Assembly (NCBI GenBank): GCA_913057175.1
Contig: CAJXNP010000013.1
Span: 62,001 to 126,000, forward strand
Length of the DNA stretch: 64,000 bases
From: an uncultured Cytophagales bacterium
GTDB taxonomy: Bacteria; Bacteroidota; Bacteroidia; Cytophagales; Cyclobacteriaceae
Reading direction: 5' to 3'
The position numbers and the translations under genes are program-made. Shown piece after piece: positions 18,803 to 27,011 of the stretch (positions are counted from its first letter, which is position 1; each line of letters begins with the position of its first letter). A model generated the notes under the pieces. The model had not been told where the DNA came from and ran no database searches. It was given only the letters and a program-made list of their open reading frames with translations.

Positions 18803-19721
18803 ATGTCTAATTTGTTATCAGGAAAATCCGGATGAGGGAAGACACTATCATCCGAAGTGCAGTAAGCTAATATTCGGTTTCGAAGAGCCACCGGAACTAC
18901 CCTATCATTTGGCAGAGATGAAAGAATTGGCAAAGAAAATTGTCATGAGTCAGGAAATTGTTACTGGGGTGCAACCAAAAATTTCTCTGGGAATTGAGAA
19001 TACCAAAAAGAAAAAGGGAAGATTGACCATCATGAGCGGGGAATATATTTTAAAACCTCCCAACGAGAGGTTTGAGGAAATGCCGGAAACGGAAGATCTC
19101 ACCATGCATCTTGCCCAGATCTGCGACATAGAAACGGTTCCCCATGCTCTTGTTCCTCTAGCCAGTGGGGAATTGGCTTACATTACCAGGAGAATAGACA
19201 GAACTGGTGGTAGGAAAACCCATATGGAAGATTTATGTCAGCTAAGCGAATTATTGACAGAAAATAAATACAACTCCAGCGTCGAACGGGTCGGGAAGCT
19301 GATTGATCAATATAGCAGTTATCCGGGATTGGATAAGATCAATCTCTTCGAGCTTACGCTTTTTAATTTTGTCACAGGAAATAATGACATGCACCTGAAG
19401 AACTACAGTCTGATCGACGATCAACGTGGTTGGCACATGTCGCAGGCCTATGATCTTCTTAATGTAAATATCATTCACCCCATCGACACAGAAGAAACTG
19501 CCCTGACCATCAACGGTAAGAAAAGAGGACTTATCAGGACCGATTTTGAAGCATTGGCAAATAATTTTGGGCTAACAGAAGTGCAGATAAGGAATGCCTT
19601 TAATAAAATTATTTCCAAACAAAACGAAATGCTGGACTTTATTGGGATAAGCTTCCTTTCCATGGGTCTGAAAGCGGCCTTTCATGCCCTTTTGGAGGAA
19701 AGAATAATCAGATTGGAATAA
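18792..19721 (+). CDS. hipT: HipT-like HipA-family Ser/Thr kinase toxin
   Basis: 309 aa; EIVTGVQPKISL loop, YILKPP, catalytic loop NFVTGNNDMHLKNYSLI, AYDLLN; N-terminal CxxC...HxH..C (CLICYQENPDEGRHYHPKC). Confidence 0.88.
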   Translation: MKNRCLICYQENPDEGRHYHPKCSKLIFGFEEPPELPYHLAEMKELAKKIVMSQEIVTGVQPKISLGIENTKKKKGRLTIMSGEYILKPPNERFEEMPETEDLTMHLAQICDIETVPHALVPLASGELAYITRRIDRTGGRKTHMEDLCQLSELLTENKYNSSVERVGKLIDQYSSYPGLDKINLFELTLFNFVTGNNDMHLKNYSLIDDQRGWHMSQAYDLLNVNIIHPIDTEETALTINGKKRGLIRTDFEALANNFGLTEVQIRNAFNKIISKQNEMLDFIGISFLSMGLKAAFHALLEERIIRLE

Positions 19722-19915
19722 ATGGAACATGGTTGGATTCATCCAAAAAATCTGTGGAGCACTGTTTATAAAAGCTCCAACGCACAATAGATCAAATAAC
19801 AAATAAATCACAAAATCAAAAAAGCAATATCCAAATGTTTGATAATCTGATCATTGTCGATTGATATTTATTTGTTGTTTGCATGTTGGAAATTGTGGTT
19901 TTTACTAGACAACTG

Positions 19916-21664
19916 TCAATGCGAATCCCTCGTCACCACGGATCCTGACTTCCCAACCAGAAAATCCATGTCACAGCCTTCGTGGGCTTGTTGGACATGC
20001 TGAATATACAAACCTGCATAACCACGATTTGATTCCTTCAATTCCAATGGCTTCCATTCCTTTCTCCTCTTTTCTAATTCTTCATCCGAAACTTCCAGGT
20101 GCAATTTCCTTGTACCGACATCCAGTTCGATCATGTCGCCGTTTTTCACAAGTGCCAGTGTCCCTCCGATTGCCGCCTCAGGGGAAACATGCAGCACAAC
20201 AGTTCCATAAGCTGTTCCACTCATTCGTCCGTCGGAGATCCGCACCATGTCTTTCACCCCTTTTTTAAGAAGCTTGGTAGGTAGTCCCATATTTCCAACT
20301 TCCGGCATTCCCGGATACCCTTTTGGACCGACATTTTTTAAGACCATTACGCTATTTTCGTCAATATCCAGATTCGGATCATCAACACGTTCATGGTAGT
20401 CCTCGATTGTTTCAAAGACTACAGCTTTTCCCCGGTGTTTCATCAACTCGGGAGTGGCAGCAGATGGTTTGATGACCGCTCCATTTTCACATAAATTACC
20501 TTTCAGAATGGCAATTCCGGCCTCCTTGATCATGGGTTTTTCAAAAGATGTGATCACATCTGAATTATAGCATTCGGCATCTTTGCTATTTTCTACAATG
20601 GATTTTCCGTTAACAGATATGATGTCTTTATGTAGCAAATGTGATAGTTCTTTAATGATATATGGTAATCCGCCGGCGTAGTAAAAATCCTCCATCAAGT
20701 ATTTACCGGATGGCATTAAATTTAAAAGCAAAGGAATCCGGCTTCCGATTTTATCAAAATCGTCCAACTCCAATTTTACGCCCATTCTACCGGCTATTGC
20801 CAGCATGTGGATGATCAGGTTAGTAGAGCCTCCTACAGCAGCATTGACAATGATAGCGTTTTCAAACGCTTTTCTGGTCAGGATCTTGTCCAGGGTCATG
20901 TTTTCCTTCACCATCTCGACGATTCGCATGCCTGTCATGTGCGCCAGGACTTTTTTACGAGAATCCGCAGCCGGGATAGCGGCAACTCCAGGAAGTGTTA
21001 AGCCCAAAGCTTCAACCATACAAGCCATGGTAGAAGCGGTTCCCATTGTCATACAGTGGCCCTGGCTTCGCGACATGCATGATTCGGCAAAGAAAAATTC
21101 TTCTTTCGACATTCTGCCCGTGCGATAATCTTCGTCAAATTTCCAGGTGTGTGTGCCAGATCCGATTTCTTCACCCTTATACTTGCCGTTAAGCATGGGG
21201 CCTCCCGGCATCACAATGGTTGGAAGACCGACACTTGCAGCGCCCATTACCAGCGAAGGTGTTGTTTTATCACATCCCGTCATGAGCACAACACCATCAA
21301 TTGGATTGGCACGGATGGATTCTTCCGTATCCATGCTCGCCAGGTTTCTGAAGAGCATGGCTGTTGGCTTCACAATAGTCTCACCCAACGACATGACAGG
21401 AAACTCGACCGGGAATCCTCCCGCCTCGTACACACCACGCTTGATGACCTCTGCAAAATCCCGGAAATGGGCATTACACGGAGTCAGCTCGGACCATGTA
21501 TTACAAATCCCAATAACAGGGCGACCATCAAATTCGTGGTCAGGTATACCGCGGTTTCGCATCCAGCTACGATGTACAAATCCCATTTTATCGGTTGTGC
21601 CAAACCATTCGGTGCTTCTTAGTTTTTTATCACTCATGTCAGTAGTCAAAAATTGATGACGCAA
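19916..21664 (-). CDS. IlvD/Edd family dehydratase, probably an aldonate (sugar-acid) dehydratase rather than biosynthetic IlvD
   Basis: 582 aa; RSTEWFGTTDKMGFVHRSWMRNRG, VLMTGCDKTTPSLVMGAASV, ESCMSRSQGHCMTMGTASTMACM, VGGSTNLIIHMLAIAGR, VRISDGRMSGTAYGTVVLHVSPE. Confidence 0.85.
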   Translation of the reverse strand: MRHQFLTTDMSDKKLRSTEWFGTTDKMGFVHRSWMRNRGIPDHEFDGRPVIGICNTWSELTPCNAHFRDFAEVIKRGVYEAGGFPVEFPVMSLGETIVKPTAMLFRNLASMDTEESIRANPIDGVVLMTGCDKTTPSLVMGAASVGLPTIVMPGGPMLNGKYKGEEIGSGTHTWKFDEDYRTGRMSKEEFFFAESCMSRSQGHCMTMGTASTMACMVEALGLTLPGVAAIPAADSRKKVLAHMTGMRIVEMVKENMTLDKILTRKAFENAIIVNAAVGGSTNLIIHMLAIAGRMGVKLELDDFDKIGSRIPLLLNLMPSGKYLMEDFYYAGGLPYIIKELSHLLHKDIISVNGKSIVENSKDAECYNSDVITSFEKPMIKEAGIAILKGNLCENGAVIKPSAATPELMKHRGKAVVFETIEDYHERVDDPNLDIDENSVMVLKNVGPKGYPGMPEVGNMGLPTKLLKKGVKDMVRISDGRMSGTAYGTVVLHVSPEAAIGGTLALVKNGDMIELDVGTRKLHLEVSDEELEKRRKEWKPLELKESNRGYAGLYIQHVQQAHEGCDMDFLVGKSGSVVTRDSH

Positions 21665-21846
21665 ATTAGATTAATATCCAAAGATATCAATTGTAGGGAT
21701 TGGTTAATAACACTTTCTTTCAATGAATGAGTATTCTTACCATCGAAATTGATCGGTATTATTTGCAGAATAAAAATTCGACCCTAAATTAACATAGTAA
21801 TTGTCGTGAAATTTTGAAACAATTCTATTTTTTAATTTGAATAAGA

Positions 21847-22758
21847 TTGATGGAATGGTTAGAAAAATGGTGGGCTGAAGCCTCGGGTTGGCAACACAAT
21901 ACCGTCTTAACTCTCGGGGTAATTATCCTGATGTGGATAATCCGCCACTTTGCCCTCAAATTGGTCTTCAAAAATATCCAGAATGTCAAAGACAGATATT
22001 ATTGGAAAAATGGTGTTAAGTACACTACATTTTTCATTGGTTTCATCCTTATAGGTTCTATCTGGATAAGCGAAGTTGAATCGATTGCTACATTTGTAGG
22101 CCTTGTTTCCGCCGGTTTAACGATTGCATTGAAAGACCCGATTGTCAACATTGTAGGGTGGGTTTTTATTATTTTCAGGAAGCCGTTTGTCGTGGGCGAT
22201 CGCATTCAAATCGGGGACCATGCCGGCGATGTGATCGATATCCGTGTTTTTCAGTTTACGATTAATGAAATTGGCAACTGGGTGGATGCTGACCAAAGTA
22301 CGGGGAGGATCATTCACATCCCCAATGGAAAGATATTTACCGAAAGCCAGGTCAATTTTACGCAGGGATTTAGTCATATCTGGAATGAAATAGGAGTGAT
22401 GGTCACGTTTGAGAGTAATTGGGAGCGGGCCAAGGGTATTTTGAAATCTGTAGCTGACAGGCATTGTCCGAAGTTTACAGAAGCAGCAGCCAAAAAATTG
22501 CTCGAGGCATCCAAGAAATACATGATCTTTTACAATAAAATCGACCCCATCATTTATACAAGTGTGAAGGATAGCGGTGTCATGCTTACCATGCGATACC
22601 TTTGCATTCCTACGCAACGACGTGGTTCTGCCCATGCAATCTGGGAGGATATTCTGAAAGAATTCGAGCGATGTGACGACATTGATTTTGCCTACCCGAC
22701 ACAAAGGATCTATTACAACCTGAAAGAAGGGAAAGACGGGGCTAGAAAGATCGAGTAG
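21847..22758 (+). CDS. MscS family small-conductance mechanosensitive channel
   Basis: LVSAGLTIALKDPIVNIVGWVFIIFRKPFVVGDRIQIGDHAGDVIDIRVFQFTI and IIHIPNGKIFTESQVNFT. Confidence 0.9.
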   Translation: MMEWLEKWWAEASGWQHNTVLTLGVIILMWIIRHFALKLVFKNIQNVKDRYYWKNGVKYTTFFIGFILIGSIWISEVESIATFVGLVSAGLTIALKDPIVNIVGWVFIIFRKPFVVGDRIQIGDHAGDVIDIRVFQFTINEIGNWVDADQSTGRIIHIPNGKIFTESQVNFTQGFSHIWNEIGVMVTFESNWERAKGILKSVADRHCPKFTEAAAKKLLEASKKYMIFYNKIDPIIYTSVKDSGVMLTMRYLCIPTQRRGSAHAIWEDILKEFERCDDIDFAYPTQRIYYNLKEGKDGARKIE

Positions 22759-22761
22759 GCC

Positions 22762-23880
22762 TCAAAGCCATTTTTTCTTTCTGAAATAGAAGATCATCCC
22801 AACTAGCACAAATAGCATAATCCCCAAAACAATAAAATAGCCATATTTCATGTGAAGCTCTGGCATAAAATCAAAGTTCATCCCATAAACACCGGCAATA
22901 AAAGACAGGGGGATAAATATGGTCGCCACCAACGTTAAAACTTTCATAGTTTCGTTCATTTTTTGACTTAGCGCAGAAAAATAGATGTTGGATAAGCTAT
23001 CCAGGCCCTGGTAAAGAAAATCGACCTCTTCAATCGCATTGGAGCAGGTGTTTTGAAGGTCGCGGAAATACTTCATGTTTTCCGGTTGAATAAAGTTGGT
23101 CTTCTCGTTCAGGATCTTGTTGAGTGCTTCCCGGAGGGGGAGGAGAGATTTTTTGATGATACCGGTGGTTTTTTTCTTTTCTTCCAGCTTCAGCAAGGTA
23201 TGCTGTTTGGGGTCATTAAATGTTTCACCTTCGATGACTTCCATTTCATCATTTACCGTTTCGATCGTTTCAAAGTGGTTGTCCAGGATGGCGTCCAGCA
23301 AAAGGTACAGCAAAAAGTCACTTCCTTTTTTCCGAACAATTCCCAGGTTTTCCCGAATCCTGTGGCGGATGTGGCCAAAGTGATCACCGACTTTTTCCTG
23401 GAAGGAGATGAGGTAGCCGTTGCCCAGCACAAAGGATAGTTGTTCAATTTCAATTTCACCGTGATTGGTCTCTTTTTCCAGGATAGATTTAATACTAAAA
23501 AAAAGATAGTGTGGGTATTCTTCAACCTTTGGCCGCTGGGTGGTGTCGACAATTTGTCTCACGGTAAATTTGTCTAGGTCAAGTATTTTACCAACATTCT
23601 CAAAAAGTTCTACTTCATGAATTCCATGAAAATTGAGCCAATAGACTCTTTGTGGATTTAGATCATTTAATGACTGGTATTCGTTAAAGTCATCGACTTC
23701 ATTTAATTTATTCTCATCGTATTCAAATAACTGGGATTGAACTTCTTCAATTACCTTCTTTCCGATAAAAGAAATTTTGGCGTCCTTTTTTGTGCCACTT
23801 TTTATTTTGGAATACAACTTCCTGTTTAACCGCGTGACGGACCGAAGGCCGCTTTTTATAATTTTTTCAGCTTCTGTCAT
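22762..23880 (-). CDS. corA: CorA family Mg2+/Co2+ transporter
   Basis: 372 aa; C-terminal LVATIFIPLSFIAGVYGMNFDFMPELHMKYGYFIVLGIMLFVLVGMIFYFRKKKWL (GMN motif). Confidence 0.95.
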   Translation of the reverse strand: MTEAEKIIKSGLRSVTRLNRKLYSKIKSGTKKDAKISFIGKKVIEEVQSQLFEYDENKLNEVDDFNEYQSLNDLNPQRVYWLNFHGIHEVELFENVGKILDLDKFTVRQIVDTTQRPKVEEYPHYLFFSIKSILEKETNHGEIEIEQLSFVLGNGYLISFQEKVGDHFGHIRHRIRENLGIVRKKGSDFLLYLLLDAILDNHFETIETVNDEMEVIEGETFNDPKQHTLLKLEEKKKTTGIIKKSLLPLREALNKILNEKTNFIQPENMKYFRDLQNTCSNAIEEVDFLYQGLDSLSNIYFSALSQKMNETMKVLTLVATIFIPLSFIAGVYGMNFDFMPELHMKYGYFIVLGIMLFVLVGMIFYFRKKKWL

Positions 23881-24115
23881 AGAAATTCATTTTCTAATTA
23901 ATAAAAGTAGAAGTAGTCATTAAAGGTGTTTTGACAAAATAATGATTTCACAATATCCAAAAATTTAACAACATCCAAACTTTTCCTGATGGTTTCAATT
24001 GAGTCGTTGAAACTAATGGTTGACCATCAATCCAAATATTTCTTTTTTACTATTTTTAAACTTTATATCATCCAATACATAAAAAAGTACTGACCATTAA
24101 CCGTTCTGCTGATCC

Positions 24116-25177
24116 ATGACAAATCATTCCAACAAATACAATTTCAAAGACCTGATACAATTTTCCACCGGTTTGATGACTGCCTCTGGATTATCAGAGG
24201 AGCGTGCGGTTGTTGTTGCTGAAACCCTCGTGGAGGCTGATTTGATGGGTCATTTCACACATGGTTTGCAACTACTTGTTCCGTATGTAAGTGAATTACT
24301 GAAGGATGATATGACGAAGACCGGCGATCCGATTATCATTCACGACAAAGGTAGCTCCTTAGCCTGGGATGGCAACTATTTACCAGGACCCTGGTTAGTG
24401 AAAAGAGCCATACAGCATGGAATCGAAAGGGTAAAGGAACACGCTGTTTTTACTTCAACAATTCAAAAATCCCATCATATTGGTTGTCTGGCGGCTTATC
24501 CTGAAATGGCCACGAAACAGGGGTTGGTGATGCTTCTATCCTGTTCAGATCCAAGAAATAAAACGGTCGCTCCTTTCGGAGGACTTGAAGGTGTTTATAG
24601 TCCAAATCCGATAGCTGCAGGATTTCCCACAGAAACAGATCCTATCATTTTTGATATCAGCATGTCAACCACAGCCAATGGACTGATTATGAAATTAAAT
24701 AAGGAAAATAAAAAATTACCACACAAGTGGTTGCTGGATGGACAAGGAGAACAAACCGATGATCCTGGTGAGTTTTTTAAAGATCCTCCTGCCACGATTC
24801 TTCCTCTAGGTTCCATCGATACTGGTTATAAAGGTTTTGCCTTGGGCATCCTTGTTGAGGCGTTAACCAGTGCATTAGGAGGGAGCGGTCGTGCAGATCA
24901 ACCTGGCCGTTGGGGAGCGTCAGTCTTCTTGCAAATCATTGATCCGGAAGCCTTTGGAGGGTTGAATTACTTCAAAAGGGAAATGCAACATTTAATGGAT
25001 GCCTCTTTAAAATGCAAACCCCATAATCCTGATAATCCGGTAAGAATTCCAGGACAACGAGCACTGAAACTTCGCGAATTAAGGAAAAAAGAAGGTGTGC
25101 CACTGAGCGATTCAATAGTGGATGGGATGGAGAAAATGAGTAAGGATTTAGGTGTTGAGATGCCGGCGATTGTTTAA
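24116..25177 (+). CDS. Ldh family (malate/L-lactate dehydrogenase type 2) oxidoreductase
   Basis: 353 aa; AETLVEADLMGHFTHGLQLLVPYV, SHHIGCLAAYPEMA, SPNPIAAGFPTETDPIIFDISMST, GSIDTGYKGFALGILVEALTSALGG. Confidence 0.88.
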   Translation: MTNHSNKYNFKDLIQFSTGLMTASGLSEERAVVVAETLVEADLMGHFTHGLQLLVPYVSELLKDDMTKTGDPIIIHDKGSSLAWDGNYLPGPWLVKRAIQHGIERVKEHAVFTSTIQKSHHIGCLAAYPEMATKQGLVMLLSCSDPRNKTVAPFGGLEGVYSPNPIAAGFPTETDPIIFDISMSTTANGLIMKLNKENKKLPHKWLLDGQGEQTDDPGEFFKDPPATILPLGSIDTGYKGFALGILVEALTSALGGSGRADQPGRWGASVFLQIIDPEAFGGLNYFKREMQHLMDASLKCKPHNPDNPVRIPGQRALKLRELRKKEGVPLSDSIVDGMEKMSKDLGVEMPAIV

Positions 25178-25219
25178 AAGTGAAATTTTAGATTAGTGTT
25201 CATTAAATTGTTAGAATTA

Positions 25220-25334
25220 GGATTTGTGGGATTTATGGATTAGGAATTTGATATTGATACTTTGGTGATGAACCATGTAATTTTTTTTCAATCAGAATTA
25301 AAAAAATCCAGCTATCCATAAATCCAATAAATCC
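25220..25334. repeat. Imperfect long inverted repeat downstream of the Ldh gene
   Basis: GGATTTGTGGGATTTATGGAT (25220-25240) versus ATCCATAAATCCAATAAATCC (25314-25334), 18/21 complementary. Confidence 0.65.
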
Positions 25335-25466
25335 AAATACAGACAAAGACTCCATCAATCCCCATATCCAACCTGTCCTTGTTCATGTTAACAAGTTTAT
25401 AGAAAAATTTCTGGAATTTACCTTTTCATTTGTGAGGTTTATGGTTTCATTCTCTATTACTATTTC

Positions 25467-26000
25467 ATGCTTCAGGAAGAAGAGTTTAAGTTAACATTTA
25501 CCAAACACTATTCCTCGCTTTACAATGTGAGTCTGAATATAATTCGTGATCAGGATCTGGCACATGACGCAGTTCAGGATGTATTTACCAAACTCTGGAA
25601 TAAAAGAAAAGATCTAATGCTGTCTGTGCCGATTGAAATATACCTTCGCAAAGCGGTTGTCAATACTTCCCTTAATTTTTTGAAGCAAAATACCAGACAA
25701 GTTTATCTGGATTCTGATTTTGAGTTTTCCTACGAAGACAATGCTAAAATTGATCAGGATAATTTCATGAAACTCCTGGAACAGGGAATAGGCTCTCTGT
25801 CGCCCAAAATCAAAACTATTTTTATCCTCAGTAGAATGGAAGGGCTTGATAATCAGGAAATTGCGGACCATTTAAACATTTCAAAAAAAACAGTAGAAAA
25901 TCAGCTTTCCATTGCATTGAAAAAGCTAAAAGAATATTTTGAAACTCAACGTTCTCAAAATCCAGATCTCTTCCATTTTTTCATGATCTCATTTTTTTAA
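25467..26000 (+). CDS. RNA polymerase sigma-70 factor, ECF subfamily (Bacteroidota type)
   Basis: 177 aa; HDAVQDVFTKLWNKR (region 2) and LSPKIKTIFILSRMEGLDNQEIADHLNISKKTVENQLSIALKKLKEYF (region 4). Confidence 0.93.
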   Translation: MLQEEEFKLTFTKHYSSLYNVSLNIIRDQDLAHDAVQDVFTKLWNKRKDLMLSVPIEIYLRKAVVNTSLNFLKQNTRQVYLDSDFEFSYEDNAKIDQDNFMKLLEQGIGSLSPKIKTIFILSRMEGLDNQEIADHLNISKKTVENQLSIALKKLKEYFETQRSQNPDLFHFFMISFF

Positions 26001-26063
26001 ATTTTTTTTAAAAGAAATCGGGAGTTTCCTTGTTGACGGTTGTCTTAGGGAAAAAGCAATGAA

Positions 26064-27011
26064 ATGAAAGAACCCGATCACCTTCTCGATCTCATCAGGA
26101 AACACCTTCAGGGAGAACCCCTCGATTCCAGTGAAATTGAAATATTTGAATCATGGCGGACGGAAAATGAAGATGTGTATGAGCAATACAGAAAAATATG
26201 GATTAAATCTGTCGATTTAAAGCTGCAGAAATCTGTGGATGTAGATGAGCAGTGGCAGAACTGGAAATCACAACAAGACCAACCGGCAAAAACCAAATGG
26301 TATGCTGTAGCAGCTGTTGTGTCCCTGCTCGTAGTTGCCACAATTGCATTATTTCAACTCGATAAACCTGAGATTTATTCAGTAGGACAAAACAGTCAAC
26401 CAAAGCTTTTTGTGCTGGAGGATGGTTCAAAGGTGTGGTTGAACCAGAATAGTCAATTGATTTTGGAGGATGGTTTTAACGAAAAGGAGAGGGAAGTTCG
26501 CCTGGTTGGTGAGGGGTATTTTGAAGTGCAATCCAACGAAGAAAAGCCATTCATTGTTCAAAATGAATTCTCATCAATCACGGTTCTGGGTACGAAATTC
26601 AATGCTATTTCGAATGACTCGACCAATGAAGTTCAACTTCTGGAAGGTAAGGTAGAGTTTTCAGATCAATTGGATAAAAGTCAAACACTCCTTCCGGGTG
26701 AAGAAGCCTTTATTTCAAAAGAAGGAGAAATCATGAAATCATCTTTTGCTGATCAGAATTTTTTAAGCTGGAAGACCGGCCTTCTCAGGTTTGAAAATGA
26801 GTCCTTTGGTGCGATGGTCAAAGCATTGGAAAAACATTATCGTGTGAAGATAAATTTGGCAAATGATCAAATCGGTTATTGCCATGTGACAATCACTTTT
26901 GATAATGCAACACTGGACGATGCATTAGAAGAGCTCAGTTTCTTGCTTGATCTGGAATATTCGATTAATGGAAAAATTGTAAACATAGATGGGAAAGGGT
27001 GTGATGAATAA
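26064..27011 (+). CDS. FecR family anti-sigma factor
   Basis: Single TM (WYAVAAVVSLLVVATIALF), FVLEDGSKVWLNQNSQLILEDGFNEKEREVRLVGEGYFEVQSNEEKPFIV, DUF4974-like C-terminus. Confidence 0.93.
   Translation: MKEPDHLLDLIRKHLQGEPLDSSEIEIFESWRTENEDVYEQYRKIWIKSVDLKLQKSVDVDEQWQNWKSQQDQPAKTKWYAVAAVVSLLVVATIALFQLDKPEIYSVGQNSQPKLFVLEDGSKVWLNQNSQLILEDGFNEKEREVRLVGEGYFEVQSNEEKPFIVQNEFSSITVLGTKFNAISNDSTNEVQLLEGKVEFSDQLDKSQTLLPGEEAFISKEGEIMKSSFADQNFLSWKTGLLRFENESFGAMVKALEKHYRVKINLANDQIGYCHVTITFDNATLDDALEELSFLLDLEYSINGKIVNIDGKGCDE

Noticed and set aside
18792-19721. HipA split as a sequencing frameshift or pseudogene
   Set aside because: Both ORFs have their own start and coupled junctions, and the second begins with a distinct Cys/His cluster, matching HipS/HipT organisation rather than a broken hipA.
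21147-21656. Two long plus-strand ORFs (169 and 157 aa) opposite the IlvD/Edd gene
   Set aside because: Antisense shadow ORFs in different frames over a strongly recognisable dehydratase.
22117-22704. 195 aa minus-strand ORF opposite mscS
   Set aside because: Antisense shadow of a clear MscS channel; no recognisable domain.
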